From assembly GCA_945859605.1 (NCBI GenBank), contig OX243817.1, positions 18,149,884 to 18,213,883 of the forward strand: a stretch of 64,000 nucleotides of DNA. The letters run 5' to 3'. This document shows positions 33,111 through 44,260 of the stretch, in pieces; the stretch's first letter is position 1; every line of letters starts with the position of its first letter. The position numbers and the translations under genes were made by a program. The notes under the pieces are model-generated. The model made no database searches. It was not told the DNA's origin and was given only the letters and a program-made list of their open reading frames with translations. Source of the stretch: Lumbricus rubellus. Lineage: Eukaryota > Annelida > Clitellata > Crassiclitellata > Lumbricidae.

Positions 33111-33444
33111 ACAACAGTGACTGAACACACAATTTGAGGTAGGCCTATCACCATCAGTATTACGTCGATGGTTTCACCACAGAATTTGGAGTTCATGACT
33201 ACAACTACGATTACGATTACTAATAAATGTTAAGTGGCTGCCACAATGTCCTATCTCTTCGCAGCAACTTGTCAGTGCATTGCTGTTGTTGACTTACCTA
33301 CTTTTCTAAACACTGATGATTCAACAGCGAAAAGGAAACTGAAATTCGCCAAACCCGTTGTTTCGTTATATAATTAATTATTATTGTTATTTGGCTAATA
33401 ATTTATATTTGAGTCCGCTGCTAGCGATAACTAAACTGCAATTA

Positions 33445-36400
33445 ATGAGTAATTTCTTCCTTTTACCCCGGCGACGTCATTTCTGTGTGTTTGGAGGGCA
33501 TTTGATTGCGAATGCGCTCGGTGTGTCTAAGAACCCGGAGTTTCTGCGTGGTGGTTTATCGTTAAGTCCAGTTTCGAATCGTGTTCCAGGTCCGGCGAGA
33601 ATGGGATTTTCTGCTTGCGTCGTTGACACCTTCAAGCAGACGTTTTGCACAATTTTTCGTGCAACCAAGGTGCTTGGGAGTGCCGTGTGCAGGTGCTTGG
33701 GCCATTGTTGTATCTGCTCAGACTGCTTGCCATCGTCTGAAGCAGTTGGATTATGTGTTGGTCGTTTCTTGACCTTCGTAGTTCTGGCCGTTTGCTGTCC
33801 TTGCTTCTGTTGCTGGTGCATCTGCAAGGCAATTATCCTCTTCAGAAGAAGAAAAAGAGACCAAGACCCTGAAGTTTGTATTATTCCAGTATATAATAAT
33901 AACCCCTTAATTTGTGTATACTGTGCTTTTGCTGGTGTTTTACTTTCTTTTTTGGTGTTTGGAGTTTGCAGATGCTTCTGCCTACACTATTATAATCTGA
34001 ACAGTGCTAATGTGTGATGTCTCCAGAACCTCTCATGATATAATCAATGACAGAGCACATAAAAAGAAGTTTATACATTACTCTGCCTACTTACTGACTG
34101 AGTGAAGAATACCTTTGTTGTACTAGCTCTCCTAGCTTGAACAGTCCCAAAACGATTTTTATTGGTTGAGGACTTGTTTTCACATGCCAATGTCTTGCAG
34201 GGGTGTAGCCAGAAATTTGGGGTTTCCATTTGGGGGGGGGGGGGGTTCCAATGACATAGTCTCCGAATTTACAGAATTAGTTTTTTTTTATTTGAAGATT
34301 ACAGGTACTTATTTCAAGGTAGTTTGAACCGTAACTCCCCTATTTACACTCTTGATGTTTTGAGACTTAAGCCCTATAATTACAAGAGATTAAAAAATCG
34401 CATGACTGGAAGAAATATCTGGAAAAATGACTTTATGTTTTTTACAGTATTCAATTTAATAATCTGTTTATATGCTGTAATTCGCTATGATTATAAAAGT
34501 CATCTAGAAACAAAGATTATGGCTATAGTTTCAGGTACCGGTAGTTGTGTATTTTATTTTTATTTCACATTTTGTTATATGTTTGCCTAGTAAATAAAAT
34601 GGACCATAGGCAACGTTGTTCCAATTAGGTTAAAACAGACAGCATAAAGTTGCCGAATATTTCTTGCACTCGAAGAGTGCAATTTATATGCTTCGTTTTA
34701 TAAATCCTGCAAGCAAGTTAGCAAAAATGGTTAAGCAAATCGTATGTACGCTTGGTCTTTGCGACAAAGTTTCATGCACTTGATTAAGGTATGGAAATAT
34801 TTACTTTTGCATGCAGATTTTTTCGAACATTAACTTGATTTTGGTTTTGTGTTTCTTTTGTTTTGCATAGGATCGGACCACATCAGGATATAATACTATT
34901 GATAACGTAAATCAATTTATATATTTTGTGTTGACTTCTTGTTTATTTTTCTAGTTAAGGAGCGGGCTTGTTAGAAATAACATAGCAAAATATACTTATC
35001 GCACATTGTTTGAAATTGATGTGCATCAACATGATTTCCTATTCATATTTGATTGAACTCGGCTAAGCAAGGTATTTTTTATGTATTTATGTGCATGGTT
35101 TAACGTAACTAGAGGTGAACTCTGTTTCTTTCTATATTTGAGTTAATTTAACTATCTACTAACATGGTTCACTTTATTTGTCTTTTTTTAAATTATTTGT
35201 TGCTTTTCATTTCTAACTTTTGCACTTGGTTGAACTTAGCTAAACGCTGATGATCAAGATTTCCTTTTCACGATTAGCATTTTTTTTTGGATTGCATCGC
35301 TTCTTCGTGCTTTTAAAGCAGGATTCAAAACTTGCAGAGTATGGTTGCTTTGTCATGGAGTAGTTGTACAACTTCATCCATTTTATGTCGACTACCAGTC
35401 CTCTCAACTTAAACTGCCACATCATCAAATGTCTCAAGTCATCACTGATGATCTCTGACCATTTATCTCTTTATGACTAGAAACTAGAAAGACATTTTCA
35501 TATGTTTGACAACAATAGTGTAATTAAATTCATGATTGTAACATGTCTTTGCTTGCTTTGTGCTTGACCAAAAGGACATGTCTAAGGTCGTAGCCAGGAT
35601 TTGATGGAGGGGGGGGGGTGTTTCTTTGAGGGAGAATTTCTGACGACCTTTTTTTAACCATCAAAATTTCTGACGACCTTTTTATAGTCGTCGGAAACGG
35701 ATGTCTTACCATTTTTCGCCTAATTTCATGTTTTTTTCTCGTTATGTGCTAGTGAATGCATTCTATTATAATATTCTACATTTTTCATTTCGGGGGTGTT
35801 TTGTGATTTTATTTCATGGTTTTTACACCAAGTACTAGTAAATGCGTTATATTAGTTTTTACATTTTCCATTTCAGGGGGTGTTCAAACACCCCCCTAGC
35901 TACGGCCTTGGACATGTCACTGTGCGCAGAACCAGGTCAAGACACCCTATCTGGACTGCTGGGAGCCCAGTGTAGAGGGCGCTGCAATAGTCAAGGCAAG
36001 AGACCACAAGGGTATGGATGAGAGTGGCAGTACTAGGAGTCAGATATCTAGATGCTATCCTTAACTGACGTAGTTGGTAGTAGCAATCACGTCAAAGTTG
36101 ATTGAGCACTAATGAGCAGGGGTGTGAAACTGTTTTGAATGGTGCACTAGTGGCAATATTTTTGCAGCAAGTGGTGGTGTAGGTTGCCAAAGGTGCCTTA
36201 GATACAATATGGGGCTCGGTGAGCTCATCCACAGAATTTTTTGCAAAAATAAATCTTAAATGGTCCATGTGAAAGCAGCTGTTAAAAATCTTCAAGTTTC
36301 ATCTTTATTATCGGTCAGGAGTGTCACATGAATCTCGTTAAACGTTAAAAATTATAAAATTGAATTTTTGTCTCTAATTTCATAGTCGGTTGAGTGTTAA

Positions 36401-39400
36401 TTCTTCATGGATCAGAAAGATATTGTCAGCAGGGCAGAAGTGACCCACAGGTCGCCAGCTTTTTGACATTCATGCATTGTATTTATAATCTAATTCAGTC
36501 TTCACTATAGAATCTGAGAATTTCCTTACTGCTCTGATGGCGATAACTTTCATATTTGAATAGGTTGTTCAATAAATATTGTATTTTTTAAATTTTAGGA
36601 TTCAGACCAAGCAGGCTGCTTTGGAAGGATAGATGATTCAGCAAAACAACATAAAAACTATTTATTTTACTCAAATGAAATCGTGTCAGAGCCTAGAGGT
36701 AAGATACCTTGTGTTTCCCATTTCAAACAATGCAATATACTGTTGTTATGACGTCTTCAAATGTTGTTTATAATTTCCTGGCGGATTTTAATTTGCATCC
36801 ATTTGTAGCTCATATTCAGAACAGTTGTGGTTACTATGTTGGCTGTGATGGTGACAAATTTTCAAAGAGATTATTCTCCATATAGTTATGACAAAAATAA
36901 AGAGTATTCGCCATACAGTTATCCTAACTTAACGATAAGACACCAGTTTGCAGGCCTGCGGTGATCAGGTGCGAGATTCGTGTTCTTTGGGGTTTATTTC
37001 CAGGAGATGTAGCAAAACTTTTGCAAGTTTCGACCTGGTCCGCATAATTTTAAAGTTTAAACTCCGAATGATAGATGATAGAAACTTTATAGCATCTTGA
37101 GTTTTATGCAGAAAATTGCAATTGTTCATGCCTTTTCTTAAGTTCTTCATAGGACAATGTTAGTAGCAATTTTATTTTTCATGTAATCTGCACCTGGATG
37201 TGGTTTGATATACATGTAGATATAGTATTTTCAATAAACGAAGATACTAATAGTTGTATGATGCATTAGGTTTTGATTCACAGAAGCAGGAAGGTGAATG
37301 GTGCAAATATTATAGAGTCTGCCTTTCTTTCCACTAAATGTAAGCCTAAAGTCGATTGGTCAGAGTTTAAAATTTGGTACAAGGCAAACAATTCAGTTTC
37401 AGTGATTTGCTTGCTTTGCACATTGATGACGGGCTGCATTGGCTTCCCAGTCACTTTTGAACACACTTTCACCATTAAAGTTTTCAACATCCTTTGAATT
37501 CCTTATTGGCATTCTTTCTCTTGATAATTATATAGGGGCGCGCATTGATGATATCTTAACTGACTGGTATGGAAAGTATGACCTCTTGGAGAATCATCAT
37601 GGCTTCATACAGTGGTAAGTGTGTTGGAAAGTTGAAATTTATCATTTGACTAGCGTACCCGGCCACACGCTGCTGTGGCTGAAAAGAGCCTCCCCCTCCC
37701 CGTTTGAAGCACGCCCGAATTGGAAGGCAAGGCTTATCGACAGGAGTATGTGTTGAAAACGGTAGAATTTGCAAAGTTGCTTTTTTGTTTAAAAGATTGC
37801 GCTTTTTCACAAAAATCATTCTGCAAACCCGGCCGTGTTGGAACTAAACGTTTTGGTGAAGTTTCGAAAGCAATCAATGAAGAAAGTTCGGAGATCTTTG
37901 AAGCCGTGCCAAACGCGGTTACATTTTTATTTATATAGATTGATTAATTACATATCGATCTGCTCGCTTTGCACGTGTGGTAATTAAAATCATGATCAGG
38001 ACATGTATAATACAATATGCATTGTTTTTTGCAGCTGGGACATCAATTGTTGACCAATGAACATGTTAAAGATTTTTGGTCTTTGTAGGACCCTCTTTGT
38101 TAATATTGAATTACATTCAAAAATAAATTTCATTAATATTATCATTAATGAAATACTTATACATGTATTATTATTATTATTAATTTAAAAAATGGTGTTC
38201 ATGCTTATTTGTAAATTCATGTAAAAAACACAGGTTGAAAAAGATGCGGTCGGTCTTCAATTGTTTGTTACATAAACTAAGTAAAAGAGAATGGTGCCTC
38301 AAAAATAATGAGTTTCACAAATGATTATTAGTGTTTGGTTCGTTTTGGTTTATTTTCGTTTGGGAATGGCGGACTTGCATGTGTGATAACTGCAAAATAA
38401 TAATATAGTTCTTTCCAACAGTGATTGGAAGCAATGTTTTCTATAATGGTTTACTGTCTACGTTGTAATTTGCTCAAGTTAACAATATTATCGAACTTGT
38501 TATTTTTTTAAAGGTTGTTTCCTCTGTATGAACGCGGTGTGAACTCTTACGCTGATCCATTGACTTTGGAAGAACGACAGGTAACCTTTAAGAGACCTGA
38601 TTTTCAGACATTTTTCTTTCATTTTTGGTTCGTTTTTAAATTCCAGGAATTTGTGATACCTTGAGTAAAATAAAATAGTGTTGAGGTTCAGTAAAATCTT
38701 GGCCACTGCTCCACCAACATTTGTTGCAAGCTGGGTGATAACCCTGGTCCTCATCAATAAAAATATTCTGTGTTCACTTGCACTTCAGATTTATTAATGC
38801 AACAAACCGTATTTGTAAACTTCGATTTTATTTATTTAAAATGCTATTTAATGTTGAACTGACTTCGAGCTCAAACTGTTTATGAACTATTTGAAATTGA
38901 TATATTTTAACGCAAAATTTAAACGGTGTATTGGCATTAATAATTTGACTCTTTATTTACAGGTGATGTTAAATGATCCGGTGATCCCTGAAAAAATGAA
39001 GCGTTCATGCCGACTGATGTTGGATTTCTATGGAATTGACATTGATGAATCAACGGGAGAACTGTCAAGGAAAGCGAACTACAAGGAAAGATTTCGTCAC
39101 CTGAACATGTATGTCTTACTTCTTATCTTACCATTCACTTAGCTTCATATCGAGTTGGAAAACCAGATTCTTTTTTACTCATTCATTCATTCATTCATTC
39201 TGAGAATTTATATAGCGCCTCTTCAAGATACAAGTATTTACTCAGAGGCGCTCTTCGCGCTGGCCAATTGTTAAGTGTGATTTCAACAAAATAATAATTC
39301 ATCAATTTGCAAAAATAATACACAATAAGCTTAAAGAAGAGTCACCATTGGAGGGCACACACACAGGTGGAACCAACCAACAGATTCCCATCTCCAGCCG

Positions 39401-40838
39401 ACAGATGACAGGATGGATGTTCAGAGTCTCTGGACCAAGTACGTTACTATGCAAATGCACTATTACATAAATTTACAACTGATGTGGGGTAAGAGGCTGT
39501 CCATATATTACGTATGTATGGAGGGGAGGGGGTCATAGGATATAGGCAATTTGCATTCAGGAGAGCCCGGGAGGGGTCTTGGCAAAATGTTCATGCGCAA
39601 AATAAATGTCTAATTACGACGTCCATTTTAGCCTATTCGTAACTTTGTATTATACTACATAATTTATGGTCGTTTTATAGTGTGTAGTGTGTAAGCTATT
39701 TCTGAGGCAATACCTTTGAGGTAGGTTTTTAATGCAGTAACTTAGAGTTATGCTCATAAACTAGTGGTGCTATATCAGTATAAGAGGAATTAGAGGATGA
39801 AGACTGGCTGTTAAAATTTTGGTAAACAATGTGTACTGATATGATGCTTAATGCTTATGTTATGTTTTGCTGCTTCAACCTATATGTATTTCAGCAGTTT
39901 CGGATAATAATTATAATAATAATTTATGCGACTTTGTCGACTTGTGTACTCTAAGTGAAACTGTACATGTCAAGCATGCTTTATCAAGTAGAATGTGTAC
40001 TTTCTGTAGCTGTGAGAAAGGATGCTAATATATTTATGAGTCTGGGCTGTGAATCGTATAAAAGTAGCGATTCATTGTTTGTTTGTCCATTGTAAAGTTG
40101 TAAACCATACGTTAAAATTATTCAGGTAAATTATCCTTCAACCTCTGAAGACTAACATTGATCTTGGTGGTTTGTAGTGAACAGGGGATTACATCATGTA
40201 TTGTTGTTATATCCAGCTATTGTAATGATCAGGTGATTACATCATCTATTGCTGTATTGTTATTATATCCATCTAAATTGTAATGAACAGGTGATTACAT
40301 CATCTATTGTTGTATTGTTGTTATATCCATCTATTGTAATGAACAGGTGATTACATCATCTATTGTTGTATTGTTGTTGTATCCATCTATTGTAATGAAC
40401 AAGTGATTACATCATCTATTGTTGTATTGTTGTTATATCCATCTATTGTAATGAACAGGTGATTACATCATCTATTGTTGTATTGTTGTTATATCCATCT
40501 ATTGTCTGACGTTTGACAAATTTTCTTTCAGACATTCGCACAACTACCTTCGCATCACTCGAATCATAAAGTGTCTCGTTATATTCGAACATTGCAATCT
40601 GGCGAAATCGATCATCAAGTTTTTCGTCACAGAGATCTGCAAGGAGGGAAATCTGCAGAACTGTCGCAGCAGCTGCATGTCCTTCTGGATCCCAGCGCTT
40701 CATCCGGACGACATCATCGAGATGCAGACGTATAGTAATAAGCTTGAGTGGGAGGCTGAAGCTGAACTGCGAAAGAATCATGAGGCAGACTTGCTGACTG
40801 ATGACGACGATGAACAAATGATGCAGGTTGATCCTTAG
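33445..40838 (+). CDS. OGFR: opioid growth factor receptor-like protein (OGFR conserved region)
   Basis: The OGFR family (OGFR, OGFRL1) is defined by a conserved region of about 200 residues; vertebrate OGFR binds met-enkephalin and represses growth, but its biochemical activity is poorly defined. Firm exons: 36599-36698, 37536-37614, 38514-38580, 38963-39108, 40532-40838 (TAG at 40836). Phases agree, giving about 232 residues with YSNEIVSEPRGARIDDIL, NHHGFIQWLFPLYERGVN, LMLDFYGI and SHNYLRITRI, all family hallmarks. A first exon is inferred at 33445-33873 (a 220-codon ORF; Met at 33445 or 33601) ending at a weak GTTTGT donor in the phase the next exon needs, giving about 375 or 323 aa. A 36-nt in-frame piece with good splice signals at 34871-34906 could be a further exon. 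After the conserved region only a short acidic tail (LLTDDDDEQMMQ) follows, unlike the long repeat tail of mammalian OGFR. The divergent neighbour is DCST1. Confidence 0.87.
35585..35909. mobile_element. MITE with AAGGTCGTAGCCAGGAT termini
   Basis: Left AAGGTCGTAGCCAGGAT, G-run and GGTGTTT; right GGGGGTGTTCAAACACC, CTAGCTACGGCCTTG. Truncated relatives start at 34200 and 32330. In the OGFR first intron. Confidence 0.6.
39175..39430 (-). mobile_element. LINE-like 3' end in the last OGFR intron
   Basis: Starts with an ATTC microsatellite, then ATATAGCGCCTCTTCAAG and CTCAGAGGCGCTC. The rest matches 7595-7842 in reverse. Confidence 0.65.
40175..40506. repeat. about 57-bp minisatellite, five to six copies
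   Basis: Units carry AATGAACAGGTGATTACATC and ATTGTTGTATTGTTGTTATA. It ends 26 bp before the last OGFR exon at 40532. Confidence 0.9.
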
Positions 40839-40981
40839 GCTGACGAGGAAGGTGCTGGCAACAGAAATAGGATTTAAAGCAGGAGAAATTGTCATCGTTA
40901 TTTGTTAAGCACATTTTGGAATTGGACTTAGCGTGATGAACTTATTAGATATTATTACTGTCATTCAGGACTGGACTTAGG

Positions 40982-41231
40982 CAGGGCTGAAAGTGGTTTG
41001 GAAAAGTTGCCGGGTCTCACTTTGGCGGACGAGCACGCCTTTGGCCCATAAATTTTCTGACGACGTTTTTCCTATAGTCATTTTCCCCAAATTACCGAAA
41101 ATCCTACCATTTTTACCTACTTTTGGCACCTGAGGGCCTGTTTTGCGACCCGGCTGAGACCCGGCAACAGCAGGTCTCGAAAATCGATGCCGGGTCTCAG
41201 ACCCGGACGGACCCGGCTCACTTTCAGCCCT
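40982..41231. mobile_element. MITE with CAGGGCTGAAAGT termini
   Basis: CAGGGCTGAAAGTGG at the left, CTCACTTTCAGCCCTG at the right. It is inserted in a tandem repeat (GACTTAGGCACTTAGC, TTAGATATTACCCTCATTC) whose further copies lie at 41232-41375. A diverged relative starts at 49876. Confidence 0.7.
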
Positions 41232-41626
41232 GGACTTAGGCACTTAGCACGATGAACTTATTAGATATTACCCTCATTCAGGACTGGACTTAGGCACTTA
41301 GCACAATGAACTTATTAGATATTACTCTCATTCAGGACTGGACTACTAGATATTACCCTCATTCAGGACTGACATTTTTCTGAGATTATTTCATCAAGGA
41401 ATGCATTTACGTTGGAAGCTGTGCAGCCAAGGACATGAATGTTTTCCCTTATAATATATATACAATTATACATATGTATATATATGTATACGTATATATA
41501 TAATTATATATATAGACATATATTGTACTTTAATCCAAGACATTTATAACGAATCTTGATTTGGTGAACACTGCACCAAGATTTTTGCAATTGAACAGTG
41601 CTATGTGATAGCTGTTTGGGTTATGC

Positions 41627-42042
41627 TGGAATTCCTAGAGTAAGTTAGTGATAATGTATGAATTTAAAGAAATGCAACTTTTGCTGGAATTCCTAGAGTA
41701 AGTTAGTGATAATGTATGAATTTAAAGAAATGCAACTTTTGCTGGAATCCCTAGAGTAAGTTTGGTGATAATGTATGAATTTAAAGAAATGCAACTTTTG
41801 CTGGAATCCCTATCTAGAGTAAGTTCGGTGATAATGTATGGATTTAAAGAAATGGAACTTTTGTTGGAATCCCTAGAGTAAGTTAGTGATAATGTATGAA
41901 TTTAAAGAAATGCAACTTTTGCTGGAATCCCTAGAGTAAGTTTGGTGATAATGTATGAATTTAAAGAAATGCAACTTTTGCTGGAATCCCTAGAGTAAGT
42001 TTGGTGATAATGTATGAATTTAAAGAAATGCAACTTTTGCTC
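41627..42042. repeat. 58-60-bp minisatellite, seven copies
   Basis: Unit: GCTGGAATTCCTAGAGTAAG, then GTGATAATGTATGAATTTAA and AGAAATGCAACTTTT. Copies are very similar. Confidence 0.9.
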
Positions 42043-44260
42043 TGCTGTATGTATTATTCAGTTTTATTGAATACATTGTCTTGTGATCGCCTATTGTTCA
42101 TATGGACATTTTATTACACTGTGGAGTTGGTAATCGTTAACTCCAAATTTCTAAGGCACTATTCAGAAGCTAAGTTCGGGGCACCAGCTTCATCAGTAAC
42201 TAGTGCTATATATTTTAATGTTCCACCATTTGTTAACGTTTGGTGTTCGCATAACAGTAGCCTACAGAGTACCGTGGTGAGTATCATGTATTTCATGGTT
42301 GTACTTGGCTGGTGGCTACTTACGGATGCAAAGCCATGTAGTAACAGCTAGGCCTTTTGAGTAACAAGTACCAAGTAAGTGAATAAGTAGGAATATTTCT
42401 TATTAGAATACCATCAAGTGCACATTAGTGTACAGAACAGAGATGAGCATGATTAGTTAAATTGCTGATCAATTAGGATTGGAATTAGGCCTAGCTACTG
42501 AAATTTGTTAGTAAAATTAACAAAATTATTTAGTTGATTGATCAGAATTAAATTGTAGACATTCAATTAGCCTTGTTTCTTACAGCTGAAAGTTCTTATC
42601 AAGAAGAGAAACCCAATGAAGCAAATTGCCAATTTCTGCAATTGTTGGCCAATTGTATTTCCATTTTCTCTGATTTTTATTAAATTTTTATGACCTTAAA
42701 ATGACCTCACATGACTAAATTCAATTGTTCCAAATGTAGTTCTCATTGCGAGAGACTGCATGTAAACGTACAGCCCTGTCCGATTCGTTGTTCACTTGTG
42801 ATTGAAAAAGTATATCGACATTGAAAAGGTACAGAGGCTGGACATCTAGAATCTTCAAAATGTAAGGAGTCTGCAATTTCTACAATCTACAATGGACCTG
42901 CCTGATAGCTTTGAAAATGTAGTCTGAGAGCTCCACATAAAAATCATGTCTTGTATGGATCCAGATTTTAACAATACTTTTAGTGACAAGGAAAGTAAGC
43001 AACAATTATATCATACAACAGCAACATAATAAGTGACTTTATTATTGTTTTTCTTTTCTGTCTATCCTTTTTCTCTTCTACACAGTTCCAAAATGTATGT
43101 TATGTTTTGTAGTGCATATTTCAATTTTTTTTATTATGCCCGCTGTAATAGTCTATTCTCATCCAATGTTCCAGCAGAGCTTTGCAGGCGGTTCAATAAA
43201 GTATATGCTTACTTACATACTTACTAACTTACACAAGATCCTTTATTCTGGAACTGGCAGTAGTACAAGTAGGCATACAGCGTGAAATTTGAGTCCTTTC
43301 TTTAATTATATGCCTCCTTTTCTTAGTGGCTGAACATAATTATGTTCGATTGTTGTTTGGTATCATGTTTGGATCACGTCTAAGTGCCGTTGCCATTTGC
43401 AATAACTTGTTGTTAGCGCTATAAAATTGTCTAAGCTTGTTTCCGATTTCGTGTTAGCGATAATGTCGGATGTAATATGCGTCTGAATTTCAGACGATCA
43501 TTGATAAATTTCGTATCCAGACAAAAGAGAATAATAATCTCTTTGTTCCATTTTCTTTGAATGCTGAATTTCTTACTATATTAAAAATTGTAGGAGAGTT
43601 TTAATGAATCGCAACAACAGTAGAGTTTTGTTTTGAGTTTATTCAGTCTTAGACGCCAGAGCGTTTATGCGGGATATAGGCCTATATTTAAACACGGAAA
43701 CATCGTTATTGTTAGACGTGCTGGTTTGTTCAATTTTTTCACTTATGTACTAAGTTATGATAAGCTATAACTGCAGAATTCATTACTGTATCAACTGTAA
43801 GTAAGAAAACCGCCGACAGTGTGTTCATCCTAAGTTTCTCAAGTGTAGTTCAGAGCTAATTCTATGGATTTTTCGGTAGAGCTACTCTCGTGACAATAAT
43901 TGTAGCAATTCTTAGACACAGTGACGTAACTAAGCATTTCCGATTTTTGCGCTTCGGTAGTGGGGGATCGAGTTACTCCTCCAGTGCTCCCAACCTCGAT
44001 ATCTATCAATCGAGCAATTACAATAACCAAAGCCCAGTATTTTGATTTAAAATTTAATGGAAAACAGGAACCCCTGTTTAAAACATTTATTTTATTCGGT
44101 GACTCCCTCTTCATGCATTTGTAATATATGGACAGCTCTGTAACGGATGCAACAACAATGTTGATTATAAATGCAGTTAGGCAAGCTGGTCTATCTGCTT
44201 GTTTGTGGTAGTGATACATTTATGAGTGTAAACCAAATAACTACTTGCATTTTCAAGTAC

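Larger units (their letters stand above)
32644..33444. promoter_or_regulatory. divergent intergenic region DCST1 / OGFR-like
   Basis: About 800 bp between the DCST1 start and the first possible OGFR-like start, so both promoters should lie here. It contains a 32-bp perfect palindrome (32843-32874) and a SINE-A copy (32961-33110). I see no clear TATA box. Confidence 0.45.
40839..44260. other. intergenic region OGFR-like / patatin
   Basis: It should hold the OGFR-like 3' UTR and the patatin promoter. Otherwise a MITE, two minisatellites, and a retroelement-like end near 43190 (TTCAATAAAG then CTTAC units). No further gene seen; the ORF at 42001-42351 starts in the minisatellite and is unconvincing. 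Confidence 0.5.

Noticed and set aside
33477..33827. 116-codon minus-strand ORF
   Set aside because: Antisense to the inferred OGFR-like first exon, whose phase fits a real gene; no motif of its own.
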